Positions 34,577 to 43,477 are shown, numbered from the stretch's first letter. The stretch: 64,000 nucleotides of DNA from Chryseobacterium herbae (GCF_025154075.1 NZ_JAOAMU010000003.1:62001-126000), one strand, 5' to 3'. Notes: generated from the sequence alone by a model not told the origin. Numbers and translations: made by a program.

Positions 34577-35332
34577 TTATTTGAACTTGTAGATCTCGTT
34601 GATCTTTATGTATTTCAGGAACGTGTAAAATGCCCCGGTAATTGAGATGTAAAATCCGGCCACACCATCCAGAAAACCGAATTTTAAAAAATAGGTTTTC
34701 GTAAAATCAAAAAGGGGAGAAAAGATGATCTTAAAAAGAGATACTGATTTTCCGTTCAAGACTTTTTTCTCTGCCATCAGCTGAGTGTAATTATTAATTT
34801 TCTCAATATGATGGGCAATACTTTTATAGGTATAATGGTTGATATTTCCGGGCAGTTTTCCTTTTTTATCCTGAGTGATAAAACACTCATGGACCAGATC
34901 ATCCGTATATTTTCCGTGACCTTTTTTGAAAAATCTTTCTCTCCAAACGTTACCCCAACCGCCATATTTAATGGTTTTCTTCAGCAGAATATTGTTGAAG
35001 TGGATCTCATAAACTTTATAGGGAGGGTTGGAACTTTTTAAAATTTCCTTAATCGCATTAACAGCTGTTTCGTCCGGAACTTCGTCGGAATCCAGAAACA
35101 GGATCCATTCTCCCGAAGCTTCAGACAGGGTATAGTTTTTCTGACAGCCGAAGCCGAGAAATTTTTTTCTGATAAATTTTACTTTCGGAAACCCGGTACA
35201 GATCTCTTCGGTCTTGTCTGTGGAAAAAGAATCAACGACAATGATCTCATCAGCTATCTCGTAGATGCTACTGATACTTTTTTCAATGATTCTATCTCCA
35301 TTTAAAACAATATAACAGACGGATAACTTCAT
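34577..35332 (-). CDS. Glycosyltransferase family 2 (WaaE/KdtX-like)
   Basis: 251 residues, GT-A fold: LSVCYIVLNGDRIIEKSISS, ADEIIVVDSFSTDKTEEI and the metal motif GEWILFLDSDEVPDE. GWGNVWRERFFKKGHGKYTDDLVHE is typical of the group that includes LPS core beta-glucosyltransferases such as WaaE. A hydrophobic C-terminal segment (FLDGVAGFYISITGAFYTFLKY) could attach it to the membrane. Its ATG shares one base with the rocD stop (TAATG), so it is translationally coupled to an unrelated metabolic gene. Confidence 0.87.
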   Translation of the reverse strand: MKLSVCYIVLNGDRIIEKSISSIYEIADEIIVVDSFSTDKTEEICTGFPKVKFIRKKFLGFGCQKNYTLSEASGEWILFLDSDEVPDETAVNAIKEILKSSNPPYKVYEIHFNNILLKKTIKYGGWGNVWRERFFKKGHGKYTDDLVHECFITQDKKGKLPGNINHYTYKSIAHHIEKINNYTQLMAEKKVLNGKSVSLFKIIFSPLFDFTKTYFLKFGFLDGVAGFYISITGAFYTFLKYIKINEIYKFK

Positions 35333-36579
35333 TAACGAAATTCTGTGATAGTTTTTTCAATAATTTTGACGCAGTCTAAAAGCTGCTCTTCTGTAATCAC
35401 CAAAGGTGGTGCCAATCTGATGATATTTCCGTGGGTAGGTTTTGCCAGAAGACCATTTTCTTTTAACTGTAAGCATAGGTTCCATGCTGTAGAGCTGTCC
35501 GGAGTATCGTTGATCAGAATCGCATTTAAAAGACCTTTTCCTCTTACTTTGGTAATCAGGCTGTGTTTTTCAATGATCTTTTCGATCTCAGATCTGAAAA
35601 GCTGACCCAGCTGCTCTGCTCTTTCTGACAGTTTTTCGTCGGCAACCACATCTAAAGCGGCTACTGCTACGGCACAAGCGATAGGGTTTCCTCCGAATGT
35701 AGAACCGTGTTGTCCCGGCTTGATTACATTCATGATGGTATCATTCGCCAATACTGCCGATACAGGGTACATTCCTCCGGAAAGAGCTTTTCCTAAGATC
35801 AGAATATCCGGCTGTACATTTTCGTGGTGGCACGCGATCAGTTGTCCTGTTCTTGCGATACCGGTCTGAACTTCGTCAGCGATGAACAGTACATTATGTT
35901 TTTTACATAGCTCAGAAGCATTTTTCAGGAAACCTTCGTCCGGAACATAAACACCGGCTTCACCCTGAATAGGCTCTACTAAAAATGCGGCGATATTTCC
36001 TGCTTCTTTGTTTAGCACTTCTTCTAATGCTGCAATATCATTATAAGGAATCTTAATAAATCCGGGTGTAAAAGGACCATAGTTTTGGTTGGCATCCGGA
36101 TCATTGGAGAAAGAAACAATAGTAGTGGTTCTTCCGTGGAAATTATTTTCACAAACGATGATCTTGGCTGCGTTTTCTGCAATTCCTTTTACTTCGTAGC
36201 TCCATTTTCTGGCTAATTTTACGGCAGTTTCTACGGCTTCAGCTCCGGAATTCATAGGAAGAACCTTATCGAATCCGAAAAGGGAAGTGATCTTCTGCTC
36301 GTACTCACCTAAATTTGAATTGTAAAATGCTCTTGAAGTCAGGGCCAGTTTCTGAGCCTGTGCCACCAGAGCCGCTACAATTTTCGGGTGAGAATGTCCT
36401 TGGTTCACAGCAGAATATGCTGAAAGAAAATCATAATATCTATTACCTTCTACATCCCATACATAAACTCCTTCTCCGCGGTCAAGAACCACTGGAAGAG
36501 GGTGATAGTTATGCGCTCCATGTTTGTCTTCAAGGTCAATAAAATACTGTGAGTTTTTTGCTGTTGCTGCTGTTGACAT
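35332..36579 (-). CDS. rocD: Ornithine--oxo-acid transaminase
   Basis: PLP enzyme turning ornithine and 2-oxoglutarate into glutamate semialdehyde and glutamate, linking arginine and proline metabolism. 415 residues, normal. Class III aminotransferase signatures: [69 protein letters not shown] and the PLP lysine in [18 protein letters not shown]. The closeness to bacterial RocD rather than to other class III enzymes is a recognition call. It leads a two-gene unit with the GT2 gene. Confidence 0.93.
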   Translation of the reverse strand: MSTAATAKNSQYFIDLEDKHGAHNYHPLPVVLDRGEGVYVWDVEGNRYYDFLSAYSAVNQGHSHPKIVAALVAQAQKLALTSRAFYNSNLGEYEQKITSLFGFDKVLPMNSGAEAVETAVKLARKWSYEVKGIAENAAKIIVCENNFHGRTTTIVSFSNDPDANQNYGPFTPGFIKIPYNDIAALEEVLNKEAGNIAAFLVEPIQGEAGVYVPDEGFLKNASELCKKHNVLFIADEVQTGIARTGQLIACHHENVQPDILILGKALSGGMYPVSAVLANDTIMNVIKPGQHGSTFGGNPIACAVAVAALDVVADEKLSERAEQLGQLFRSEIEKIIEKHSLITKVRGKGLLNAILINDTPDSSTAWNLCLQLKENGLLAKPTHGNIIRLAPPLVITEEQLLDCVKIIEKTITEFR

Positions 36580-36775
36580 ATGTTTTGGTTTTCGGCAAAT
36601 TTAAGCATTATTAATGAGATGCATAAACAAAAACGTAATACGGTACACGCCAGTATTTAAAGTGAATTTTAAGGCTGGATGCAGCTGTTTTAGAAAATAT
36701 TTATTTCACAAATCAGACAATGCAGGTTTTATATCTTTATGCTATGGTATTTTTTTTTCTTGGGAGATTTCAGAA

Positions 36776-36805
36776 AAAAGCATAACCGTTTTGGGTTATG
36801 CTTTT
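36776..36805 (-). terminator. Terminator of the 36848-37639 gene
   Basis: A perfect 12-bp stem, AAAAGCATAACC with GGTTATGCTTTT, and a 6-base loop, 43 bases past the stop. It rules out a + strand reading frame across 36614-36847 as a gene. Confidence 0.88.
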
Positions 36806-36847
36806 GTGTTACTTTTTGGGATGCTGTTTTTGCTGGTTTTCATATAG

Positions 36848-37639
36848 TTATATGATACTGCTTATTTCCCGGTATAATATCTTTTCTCCGTCCGAAAGGA
36901 TGAAGTCAGCTTTCTTTTTTGAATACTGTCTTTTTGGGGAGTTGTATTCCATTTGAATGGTAAGCGTTGCTTTATACTGCTCTGCTCTGTGTTGGTATTT
37001 TTTGTCAATTTCCTCTTTTATATCATCAGGAAGGCTGATTTCTGAAGTGAAAAAAGCATCAAAACCATAATCTCTCTGGTTAGCTAAGATGGTTCCTGCA
37101 CATTCTACAACTCCGATTCCTTTTATATTCCACATGAAGTTTTCGTGTGTTTTTTCACCGTTATCTACATAAGATGGGGCATAGAAGATAAGGTTCCAAA
37201 ACGGTTCTTTAAGCTTGTTTTTGTAAAAAAGAGGTTCATCTTCTAAAGCATTCAGATATTGATTTCTGAAGACATCTGCATTCTGGTATTTCTCCTGAAT
37301 CCCTGCTGTTTTCTGTTTCCAGTTTTCCACCATTTTCGGATGGTCTGAGGCATTGAGAAACTGGCCCTTTTCATCCACTTTTATTTCAACAGGATAAGAG
37401 CTCTGTTCCAGCTCATGGAGGATTTCCATAAAGCTGTTTTCAGACGGAAGGGGAGCGTCTTCTATTTTTTCTATCCGCCAGTTTTTGGTGTGGTCTTCAT
37501 TTTCCGTTTCCTCTATATTGAGTTTGCAGGAAGAGCGGCAGCCTTTTTTTTCTCCAAACTGTACTTCAAGTGAGTTTTCCACATGATAAACATGTGTCCC
37601 TGAATATTTCTGAAAAGGTTTTACCCGGTTTTCTTCCAT
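36848..37639 (-). CDS. Protein of unknown function
   Basis: 263 residues, soluble, charged, without signal peptide or membrane segment. Begins MEENRVKPFQKYSGTHVYHV and reads as mixed beta strands and helices; the middle has a conserved-looking SSYPVEIKVDEKGQFLNASDH segment and the latter part FDAFFTSEISLPDDIKEE. I do not recognise the family. It has its own terminator. It lies 1 kb from the orphan T6SS gene tssD, but the sequence gives no evidence of a functional link. Confidence 0.65.
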   Translation of the reverse strand: MEENRVKPFQKYSGTHVYHVENSLEVQFGEKKGCRSSCKLNIEETENEDHTKNWRIEKIEDAPLPSENSFMEILHELEQSSYPVEIKVDEKGQFLNASDHPKMVENWKQKTAGIQEKYQNADVFRNQYLNALEDEPLFYKNKLKEPFWNLIFYAPSYVDNGEKTHENFMWNIKGIGVVECAGTILANQRDYGFDAFFTSEISLPDDIKEEIDKKYQHRAEQYKATLTIQMEYNSPKRQYSKKKADFILSDGEKILYREISSII

Positions 37640-37822
37640 GCTTTTTATTTTTTACAGCTATTGATGAAAATTTCTTCTTCGGTTACCTGAGGAGCATTTG
37701 ATACGAACTCTCATCATTGAATGGCCCATCTGAGATTTTTAAAACCTGAGTTATCGGAGGCTGTTGTACTGAACTACTATATAAAAATACTTTTTATCTT
37801 TTTCTTTTATTTTGGCTTCGTT

Positions 37823-38389
37823 TTATAAATAATATGCGAAAAATTCTCTAAAAACTGAGTATACATCTCTGGCTTCAAAATACTTAGGACTGGAGCTTGA
37901 TACGTTATTAAAATAATGTTTTTTAAATAATTTTTTAATACGTGTTTGGTGATAATACTGAGAAACTGAGACAATGCTTTTATAATGTAAACTGTCAGCT
38001 GTTTTTATGGAATTAATGACCGTTTTTTCAGTATTATCTCCGTAATTGTCTGTGATAATGTTTTCAGAAGGAATTTTATTTTCCACCAAATATTTTTTCA
38101 TTTCGCTTCCTTCCCAATATCCTTCTTTACCAAAACCTCCACTTACTAAAACTTCTTTTACCCGATGATCCCGATACAATTCAATTGCTTTGTCCAGTCT
38201 GGCTTTTAATCTTGGGGATAAGGTTCCATCTTTATTCACTGTATTACCAAATACAACTGCTAAATCAGCGTTTTTCCTGTTGTCCGTTAATCCGTCTGTA
38301 ATGATGTAAACAGAATGAATGAGAAACCATGCAGCTCCCAAAATAAAAAGATATCTGAAAATATTTTTAACCATATGAACTGTAGACAT
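37823..38389 (-). CDS. DUF218 / SanA-YdcF-like envelope protein
   Basis: About 188 residues from the ATG at 38389 (MSTVHMVKN); an ATG at 38374 is also possible, and a longer frame to 38509 has an unlikely hydrophilic N-terminus. One N-terminal membrane segment (IFRYLFILGAAWFLIHSVYII) is followed by the DUF218 fold: ADLAVVFGNTVNKDGTLSPRLKARLDKAIELY, KEVLVSGGFGKEGYWEG, and YGDNTEKTVINS. The family includes SanA, tied to vancomycin resistance at high temperature, and YdcF; the enzyme activity is not established. The domain faces the periplasm if the segment is an anchor. Confidence 0.8.
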   Translation of the reverse strand: MSTVHMVKNIFRYLFILGAAWFLIHSVYIITDGLTDNRKNADLAVVFGNTVNKDGTLSPRLKARLDKAIELYRDHRVKEVLVSGGFGKEGYWEGSEMKKYLVENKIPSENIITDNYGDNTEKTVINSIKTADSLHYKSIVSVSQYYHQTRIKKLFKKHYFNNVSSSSPKYFEARDVYSVFREFFAYYL

Positions 38390-38586
38390 CCTTATTGCAT
38401 TTTTACCTGTATTATTTACATTTCTAAGTGCGAGCTTCTTCGAGATTATTATTCTGTGTGACACCCAAAAGTCATGGGGAAGAATAAGTTCGAAGGAATG
38501 ATTTCGCACTTTGTTGTAAGTTTAAAGCTTTAAAATGTAAATCCCAAATCATCTTTAGCTGTAAAAGGAATAAGTACAGTCAAAAA

Positions 38587-38628
38587 AGACAGAATAGCAT
38601 CCCTTTCGCCGGGTCTACCATTCTGTCT
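38587..38628 (-). terminator. Terminator after tssD
   Basis: A 9-bp perfect stem, AGACAGAAT with ATTCTGTCT, and a 24-base loop, 32 bases past the tssD stop, with A and T runs around it. Confidence 0.7.
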
Positions 38629-38659
38629 GTTGTTTCTTTTGATGTAGGAAATTACATGC

Positions 38660-39067
38660 TTAAGATGAAGGCCACTCTCCTTTGTAAGAAGAAGTTCCAA
38701 GATCGATTTGTTCTGCGCTGATTACAAAGCTGATGTACATGCTGTTTTCATCTACCGCATCGAAATCTACTTCGTGCTGGATCACATATCCGTTCTCCCA
38801 CTTCAAAGTAGTCAATGTTCCTTCTTCGTGAGATTTGTTGAATGTTACTTCTCCAGTTGTAGGCTTGTACTTTCCGTTAAGAAGACTTTCCAGAACGTCT
38901 GATTTTTCAGTAGCTTCTACTGTGATTTTGATCAATGCATTGGAAGGATCTGATGCTACTCTTCCTGATACATCTGTAGAACGGGATACACTGTAGTTAA
39001 GTTTTAATAACTTTTGTCCTTCACCGCCGTTGAATTTTAAAATTCCTCTTGAATTTCTTTCTGCCAT
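38660..39067 (-). CDS. tssD: Type VI secretion system tube protein TssD (Hcp)
   Basis: 135 residues. It resembles the Bacteroidetes TssD family (T6SSiii) through its length: NYSVSRSTDVSGRVASDPSNALIKITVEAT near the N-terminus (key words YSVSRSTD, GRVASDP), KYKPTTGEVTFNK, LKWENGYVI, and the end FVISAEQIDLGTSSYKGEWP. TssD hexamers stack into the inner tube of the injection machine and can bind or carry effectors. No other T6SS gene is in the window. It has one of the best promoters here and its own terminator, which suggests strong independent expression. An orphan paralogue of a tube gene elsewhere is the likely explanation. Confidence 0.88.
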   Translation of the reverse strand: MAERNSRGILKFNGGEGQKLLKLNYSVSRSTDVSGRVASDPSNALIKITVEATEKSDVLESLLNGKYKPTTGEVTFNKSHEEGTLTTLKWENGYVIQHEVDFDAVDENSMYISFVISAEQIDLGTSSYKGEWPSS

Positions 39068-39118
39068 GATAAGTAAATTTTAATTGTTAATATTGTGTGG
39101 TTTGTTATCTTATGTCAC

Positions 39119-39147
39119 CAAAAATAGAAGTAATTATATTATCACAA
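39119..39147 (-). promoter_or_regulatory. tssD promoter, near-perfect consensus
   Basis: TTTTTTG (39145-39151) and TATTTTTG (39119-39126) on the minus strand are separated by 18 bases between TTG and TA. The leader is about 45 bases. This matches the Bacteroidetes housekeeping promoter very well. Confidence 0.8.
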
Positions 39148-39353
39148 AAAAGTTTTTGAAGAAATTTTAAAAAGTGTCGTAATTCTGCGACTAACAAGTG
39201 TTAGGTGAATTGTTTATTGGAAATCAGTTGTTTATGGATTTTAATATTAAGCATTTGTGAACTTCCGATGGACAGGGGGATTGGGTGAGTTCGAAAATGA
39301 AAAGGTGTAAATATTGGATGAGAATTAAAATTTCCAAAGATCGGATAATAAAA

Positions 39354-39378
39354 AAACTGCCTCAATTTGAGGCAGTTT
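39354..39378 (-). terminator. Terminator of accB-accC
   Basis: A perfect 11-bp stem, AAACTGCCTCA with TGAGGCAGTTT, and a 3-base loop, 22 bases past the accC stop. Confidence 0.9.
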
Positions 39379-39400
39379 AAAATTTATATATAAAATAATC

Positions 39401-40756
39401 TTAGTGATTATCATATTTTCTATCCATTACAAAATCTTCCATGAATTTTGTAGTATAGTTTCCTGCAAGATAATCTTCATTATCCATCAGTTGTCTGTGG
39501 AAAGGAATGGTAGTTTTCACACCTTCAATATAGAATTCTTCCAGTGCACGTCGCATTTTAGCAATAGCTTCCTCACGGGTTTGAGCCGTAGTGATAAGCT
39601 TAGCAATCATCGAGTCATAGTTGGAAGGAATAGTATATCCTGAGTAAACGTGAGTATCTACTCTGATTCCGTGTCCACCAGGAATGTTTAATCCTGTGAT
39701 TTTACCGGGAGATGGTCTGAAGTCTGCGTAAGGATCCTCAGCATTGATTCTACATTCGATAGAGTGCAGTTTCGGGTAATAATTGATTCCTGAAATAGGC
39801 GTTCCCGCAGCAAGAAGGATCTGCTCTCTGATCAGGTCATAATCAATCACCTGCTCAGTAATAGGATGCTCTACCTGGATTCTTGTATTCATTTCCATGA
39901 AATAGAAATTTCTGTGCTTGTCTACAAGGAATTCGATAGTACCTACCCCTTCATACCCAATGAATTCAGCAGCTTTTACAGCAGCAGCCCCCATTTTCTC
40001 ACGAAGCTCGTCAGTCATGAAAGGAGATGGTGTTTCTTCAGTCAGTTTTTGATTTCTTCTCTGTACAGAACAGTCTCTTTCAGAAAGGTGACATGCTTTT
40101 CCATATTGGTCACCAGCCACCTGAATCTCAATGTGTCTTGGCTCTTCAATCAGTTTTTCCATGTACATTCCTCCGTTTCCGAAGGCAGCCACAGCTTCCT
40201 GAATAGCAGATTCCCAATGATCTTTAAGGTCTTCAGCTTTCCATACAGCTCTCATCCCTTTTCCACCACCACCGGCGGTAGCTTTGATCATTACTGGATA
40301 TCCTGTTTCTTCAGCTACTTTTATAGCGTGCTCGTAAGAGTCAATCAGTCCGTCAGAACCAGGTACACATGGTACTCCGGCAGCTTTCATCGTCGCCTTA
40401 GCATTGGCTTTATCCCCCATTTTTTCGATCTGCTCAGGAGAAGCACCAATGAACTTGATGTTGTTTTTCTGGCATATTCCTGAGAAATTAGCATTTTCAG
40501 AAAGGAATCCGTAACCCGGGTGGATAGCGTCAGCATTCGTAATCTCTGCTGCTGCAATAATATTAGGGATTTTAAGGTATGAGTCTTTGCTCATAGGAGG
40601 ACCGATACATACGGCTTCGTCAGCAAATCTTACGTGAAGACTGTCTTTGTCTGCTGTAGAGTATACCGCAACGGTTTTGATCCCCATTTCTTTGCACGTA
40701 CGTAGAATACGCATTGCAATTTCGCCACGATTGGCTATTAATATTTTTTTGAACAT
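39401..40756 (-). CDS. accC: Acetyl-CoA carboxylase, biotin carboxylase subunit
   Basis: ATP-dependent carboxylation of biotin on AccB. About 451 residues from the ATG at 40756 ([17 protein letters not shown]), preceded by GAAGAAG; a TTG three codons upstream is less likely. Signatures: [13 protein letters not shown], the glycine-rich ATP-grasp loop [31 protein letters not shown], the ATP/metal segment [18 protein letters not shown] and RIQVEHP, and GVKTTIPFH near the end. It lies 99 bases downstream of accB, the usual order, and probably shares its promoter. The spacer is filled with short tandem repeats. Confidence 0.96.
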   Translation of the reverse strand: MFKKILIANRGEIAMRILRTCKEMGIKTVAVYSTADKDSLHVRFADEAVCIGPPMSKDSYLKIPNIIAAAEITNADAIHPGYGFLSENANFSGICQKNNIKFIGASPEQIEKMGDKANAKATMKAAGVPCVPGSDGLIDSYEHAIKVAEETGYPVMIKATAGGGGKGMRAVWKAEDLKDHWESAIQEAVAAFGNGGMYMEKLIEEPRHIEIQVAGDQYGKACHLSERDCSVQRRNQKLTEETPSPFMTDELREKMGAAAVKAAEFIGYEGVGTIEFLVDKHRNFYFMEMNTRIQVEHPITEQVIDYDLIREQILLAAGTPISGINYYPKLHSIECRINAEDPYADFRPSPGKITGLNIPGGHGIRVDTHVYSGYTIPSNYDSMIAKLITTAQTREEAIAKMRRALEEFYIEGVKTTIPFHRQLMDNEDYLAGNYTTKFMEDFVMDRKYDNH

Positions 40757-40763
40757 CTTCTTC

Positions 40764-40847
40764 AATTTGAAAATTAGATAATTTGAAAATTAGATAATGT
40801 TATTTTGAATGCAGAATTGAGTCTAACATCTAATGTCTAACATCTAA
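40764..40847. repeat. Two tandem repeats in the accB-accC spacer
   Basis: Two adjacent copies of AATTTGAAAATTAGAT (40764-40779, 40780-40795), then two copies of GTCTAACATCTAA (40821-40833, 40835-40847) one base apart. The spacer is transcribed with the accBC operon. Confidence 0.75.
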
Positions 40848-40855
40848 CTTCTTAA

Positions 40856-41335
40856 TTAAGATGGATCTACTAAGAATAAAGGCTGATCGTATTCTACCGG
40901 AGTAGCATCATCTACCAAAATTTTCACGATTTTTCCGCTGATCTCAGAATCGATCTGGTTGAATAACTTCATTGCTTCGATTACACAAACTACTTTTCCT
41001 ACGGAAACTTCGTCACCTACATTTACAAATACATCTTTATCCGGAGATGGCTTTCTGTAGAAAGTACCAATCATTGGAGATTTGATAACGACATATTTAC
41101 TGTCATCAGATGCTGCTTCAGCTTTTTCAGCTGGTGCTGCTGCAGGAGCTGCTGCATGAACAGGAGCTGCCGCCTGAGGAGCGGTGTGGTATACTGCTGG
41201 CTGTGCATAAACCGCGTCGCTACCGGCTAATGGAGTTTTAATAGTGATCTCGAAATCTTTAGTTTTGTACTTCACTTCTGAAACTTCAGCCTTAGATACA
41301 AACTTGATAAGATTCTGTATGTCTTTAATGTCCAT
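40856..41335 (-). CDS. accB: Acetyl-CoA carboxylase, biotin carboxyl carrier protein
   Basis: Carries the biotin that moves between AccC and AccA/AccD. 159 residues. The N-terminal helical region (MDIKDIQNLIKFVSKAEVSE) is followed by a flexible Ala/Pro-rich linker (about residues 45-75) and the biotinyl domain, with the biotinylated lysine in CVIEAMKLFNQI. Length normal. It leads the accB-accC unit and has a promoter with good -33 and -7 elements. Confidence 0.96.
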   Translation of the reverse strand: MDIKDIQNLIKFVSKAEVSEVKYKTKDFEITIKTPLAGSDAVYAQPAVYHTAPQAAAPVHAAAPAAAPAEKAEAASDDSKYVVIKSPMIGTFYRKPSPDKDVFVNVGDEVSVGKVVCVIEAMKLFNQIDSEISGKIVKILVDDATPVEYDQPLFLVDPS

Positions 41336-41358
41336 AAATTTGATATTTGATTTTGGTT

Positions 41359-41387
41359 CAAAGATACCAAAAAAACATAAAAAACAA
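41359..41387 (-). promoter_or_regulatory. accBC promoter
   Basis: TTG at 41385-41387 and TATCTTTG at 41359-41366 on the minus strand, separated by 18 bases. Leader about 20 bases. Confidence 0.75.
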
Positions 41388-41390
41388 CAA

Positions 41391-41425
41391 AAAACCGCCC
41401 GATTTTATCAAAATCGGGCGGTTTT
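41391..41425 (-). terminator. Terminator after rpmF
   Basis: A perfect 16-bp stem, AAAACCGCCCGATTTT with its complement, and a 3-base loop. The strongest hairpin in the window, 38 bases beyond the rpmF stop. It abuts the accBC promoter. Confidence 0.95.
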
Positions 41426-41462
41426 TGTATTAAAATGAGGCTTTTTCAATGAAAAGCGACTC

Positions 41463-41666
41463 TTAGTTTTCTTCTGTAGTTGCTACTTCTTTTTCCAATA
41501 CTACTTTACCTCTGTAGTAAAGTTTTCCTTCATGCCAGTGAGCTCTGTGGTAAAGGTGAAGTTCACCAGTTGTTGCATCTTTAGCTAATTGAGGAACTAC
41601 TGCTTTATAGTGAGTTCTTCTTTTATCTCTTCTTGTGGACGACTGTCTTCTCTTAGGATGTGCCAT
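41463..41666 (-). CDS. rpmF: 50S ribosomal protein L32
   Basis: A small large-subunit protein. 67 residues from the ATG at 41666 ([20 protein letters not shown]), the canonical N-terminus; a 14-residue upstream extension reads through the intergenic hairpin and is not real. [10 protein letters not shown] and [19 protein letters not shown] complete the family pattern. The four-Cys zinc site of some L32 proteins is absent, so this is the C-minus form. It follows yceD by 68 bases; the yceD-rpmF pair is conserved in many bacteria. Confidence 0.95.
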   Translation of the reverse strand: MAHPKRRQSSTRRDKRRTHYKAVVPQLAKDATTGELHLYHRAHWHEGKLYYRGKVVLEKEVATTEEN

Positions 41667-41693
41667 TTTGAATAACTTTTTTAATTGATGAGC

Positions 41694-41714
41694 GATGAGA
41701 TTCATCATCTCATC
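41694..41714 (-). other. Hairpin in the yceD-rpmF spacer
   Basis: GATGAGA pairs with TCTCATC around a 7-base loop, 28 bases upstream of the rpmF ATG. It could slow readthrough or affect rpmF translation. It is short and A+T-rich, so chance is possible. Confidence 0.35.
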
Positions 41715-41734
41715 ATATTTAAATTATTTTTTAT

Positions 41735-42265
41735 TTAATTATTGTCTTTTAACTTTCTCAGTGCTTCCCATCTCGGGTCGCTCTCATGTTCTTCCTCTTC
41801 GGGTTCCTCAATATCTTTCGGACTGAACCTATTCAGAATTTCCAGATCTTCATCGCTTATATTCGGTGAAACTTTTTTCATCGGTATAGAAAGCGTTACA
41901 CTTTCATAGACCAGCTGTGCTACATTGAATGCGTGATCTGAAGTAGGGATGGTAATGACGTCTTCATTGCTGTCGTCATATTCTTCACCAAAATTCACTA
42001 AAATTCTGACCTCGTTTTCAATAGGATAGTCGAAATCATCATTCGTGAGATCACAAATGAGTTCTACTGTCCCGTGTACTTTGATCTCAAATTCTAAAAA
42101 TGTAGTGTGCTTCTCAAAGAAAACATCAGCTGCGATTTTAGGATTTGTAAATTCCTGTTCAGTGTCAAATAATTGAAAGAACGATTTATCTATCTCAAAT
42201 TTGAACACGTGCTTCCCGTTTTTGAGTCCGGAAAAGCTTACGTCATAGTTTCTTAACTTGTCCAT
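41735..42265 (-). CDS. YceD/DUF177 family protein
   Basis: About 176 residues from the ATG at 42265 (MDKLRNYDVSFSGLKNG); five codons upstream fall on the promoter. The family lies next to rpmF in most bacteria and has been linked to 23S rRNA processing in plants and E. coli. Visible features are the central VHGTVELICDLTNDDFDYPIENEVRI strand region (key words GTVELICDLTND) and an acidic C-terminal region (EEPEEEEHESDPRWEALRKLK) ending in the RWEAL-LK motif. The usual CxxC pair is reduced to one Cys. It leads the yceD-rpmF operon. Confidence 0.88.
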   Translation of the reverse strand: MDKLRNYDVSFSGLKNGKHVFKFEIDKSFFQLFDTEQEFTNPKIAADVFFEKHTTFLEFEIKVHGTVELICDLTNDDFDYPIENEVRILVNFGEEYDDSNEDVITIPTSDHAFNVAQLVYESVTLSIPMKKVSPNISDEDLEILNRFSPKDIEEPEEEEHESDPRWEALRKLKDNN

Positions 42266-42277
42266 AAAATGAGTGTG

Positions 42278-42308
42278 CAAAAATATGCAATTTTTTTATA
42301 ATAACAAA
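42278..42308 (-). promoter_or_regulatory. Promoter of yceD-rpmF, perfect consensus
   Basis: TTTG (42305-42308) and TATTTTTG (42278-42285) on the minus strand are separated by 19 bases. The -7 element ends 12 bases before the ATG, so the leader must be under about 10 bases. Confidence 0.82.
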
Positions 42309-42349
42309 TAAAATCCATAACAAATTAATTTAAAATTTGTTTTTACGAA

Positions 42350-43441
42350 TTATCCTTCATTTTCATCAGGAAGATCTTCATCCACTCCATTGTCTACAAC
42401 CATTTTTCTTGGTTGCATACGATTGGCCATCAGATCGTTATATTCGCTTCTGTTCTTAAATATTTTAATAGCAGTGAAAATCGCTTCTGTAAAACTCTGT
42501 TCATCAGCGATGTTTTTTCCTGCGATATCATACGCCACTCCATGGTCCGGAGAGGTCCTGATAAAAGGAAGTCCCGCTGTGTAATTCACGCCTTCTTCGT
42601 AGGCTAAAGTTTTGAACGGTGCCAGTCCCTGATCGTGGTACATCGCCAAAACTGCATCGAAATTTCTGTACTTATTCGGCTGGAAAAAGCTGTCTGCGGG
42701 ATAAGGTCCGAAAGCCAGTATTCCGTTATCAGAAAGTTCTTTGATAGCCGGTTCTATAATTTCGATCTCTTCTTTTCCGATCACACCACCGTCTCCTGCA
42801 TGAGGATTCAATCCTAATACTGCAATTTTTGGTTTCTGTACACAGAAATCCTCGATCAATGTCTGATTCAGGGCTCTGATCTGTTTTTTTATTTTTTCTT
42901 TGGAAATATTTTCTGCTACGTTGGCAATCGGAATATGGTGGGTAGAAACTGCTACTTTCAGATCTTCTGTAACTAAGAACATCAGTCCTTTTTTACTGAA
43001 CTTCTCTTCAAAATAGCCAGTGTGTCCAGCATGTTTAAAGCCCATTTTCACCATTTCATCTTTGTTGATAGGCGCTGTCACCAGTACATCGATGTCTCCT
43101 TTCATTAAAGCTTCAGTCGCTAGTTCTAAAGATTCGATAGCCATTTTGGTGGATTCTTCCGTCGGAACACCCAATTCTACATTCACATTATCCTTGGTCA
43201 GGTTGACCATGTTGAGTTTCCCTGGCTGGGCCTGTGATGCTTCATTCACGTAGTTGAAATTGATATTCAGCTTGAAAATGTTTTTCTGGAAGGTAAATAA
43301 CTTTCCCGAGCCAAAAATCACCGGAGTGAAAAAATCCGTAATGGTTTTGTCTGTCAGGGACTTCATGATGATCTCCGGACCGATGCCGTTAAAATCACCT
43401 ATTGAAATTCCTACTCGTACTTTATGGTTTTTTGGGCTCAT
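42350..43441 (-). CDS. pdxA: 4-hydroxythreonine-4-phosphate dehydrogenase
   Basis: Oxidises 4-phosphohydroxy-L-threonine in the DXP-dependent pathway of vitamin B6 synthesis. 363 residues. Signatures: GISIGDFNGIGPEIIMKSL at the N-terminus, the metal-binding His set in GHTGYFEEKF, KIAVLGLNPHAGDGGVIGKEE and AMYHDQGLAPFKTLAYEEGVNYTAGLP (key words YHDQGLAPFK), and TSPDHGVAYDIAGK. An acidic tail of about 20 residues follows. Divergent from ribE with overlapping promoters. The stop is 70 bases beyond yceD's promoter, with no clear terminator. Confidence 0.95.
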   Translation of the reverse strand: MSPKNHKVRVGISIGDFNGIGPEIIMKSLTDKTITDFFTPVIFGSGKLFTFQKNIFKLNINFNYVNEASQAQPGKLNMVNLTKDNVNVELGVPTEESTKMAIESLELATEALMKGDIDVLVTAPINKDEMVKMGFKHAGHTGYFEEKFSKKGLMFLVTEDLKVAVSTHHIPIANVAENISKEKIKKQIRALNQTLIEDFCVQKPKIAVLGLNPHAGDGGVIGKEEIEIIEPAIKELSDNGILAFGPYPADSFFQPNKYRNFDAVLAMYHDQGLAPFKTLAYEEGVNYTAGLPFIRTSPDHGVAYDIAGKNIADEQSFTEAIFTAIKIFKNRSEYNDLMANRMQPRKMVVDNGVDEDLPDENEG

Positions 43442-43447
43442 TTTGAT

Positions 43448-43477
43448 TATCTTTGAAGATTATAATTTACAAATTTA
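43448..43477. promoter_or_regulatory. Overlapping divergent promoters of ribE and pdxA
   Basis: TATCTTTG on the + strand at 43448-43455 serves ribE (ATG at 43490). TAAATTTG on the minus strand at 43470-43477 serves pdxA (ATG at 43441). Each transcript runs across the other's -7 element, so initiation at the two should be mutually exclusive. Confidence 0.55.

Larger units (their letters stand above)
39068..39400. other. Intergenic region between tssD and accC
   Basis: 333 bases with no gene. It holds the tssD promoter (39119-39151) and the accBC terminator (39354-39378). The 39180-39350 stretch shows nothing else I can name. Confidence 0.5.

Noticed and set aside
36614..36847. 77-residue + strand reading frame with a hydrophobic C-terminus
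   Set aside because: It spans the strong terminator hairpin at 36776-36805 of the minus-strand gene and has no promoter or ribosome-binding site.
39866..40483. 205-residue antisense frame in accC
   Set aside because: It is a shadow of the conserved accC coding region, Ser/Phe-rich, with no start signals.
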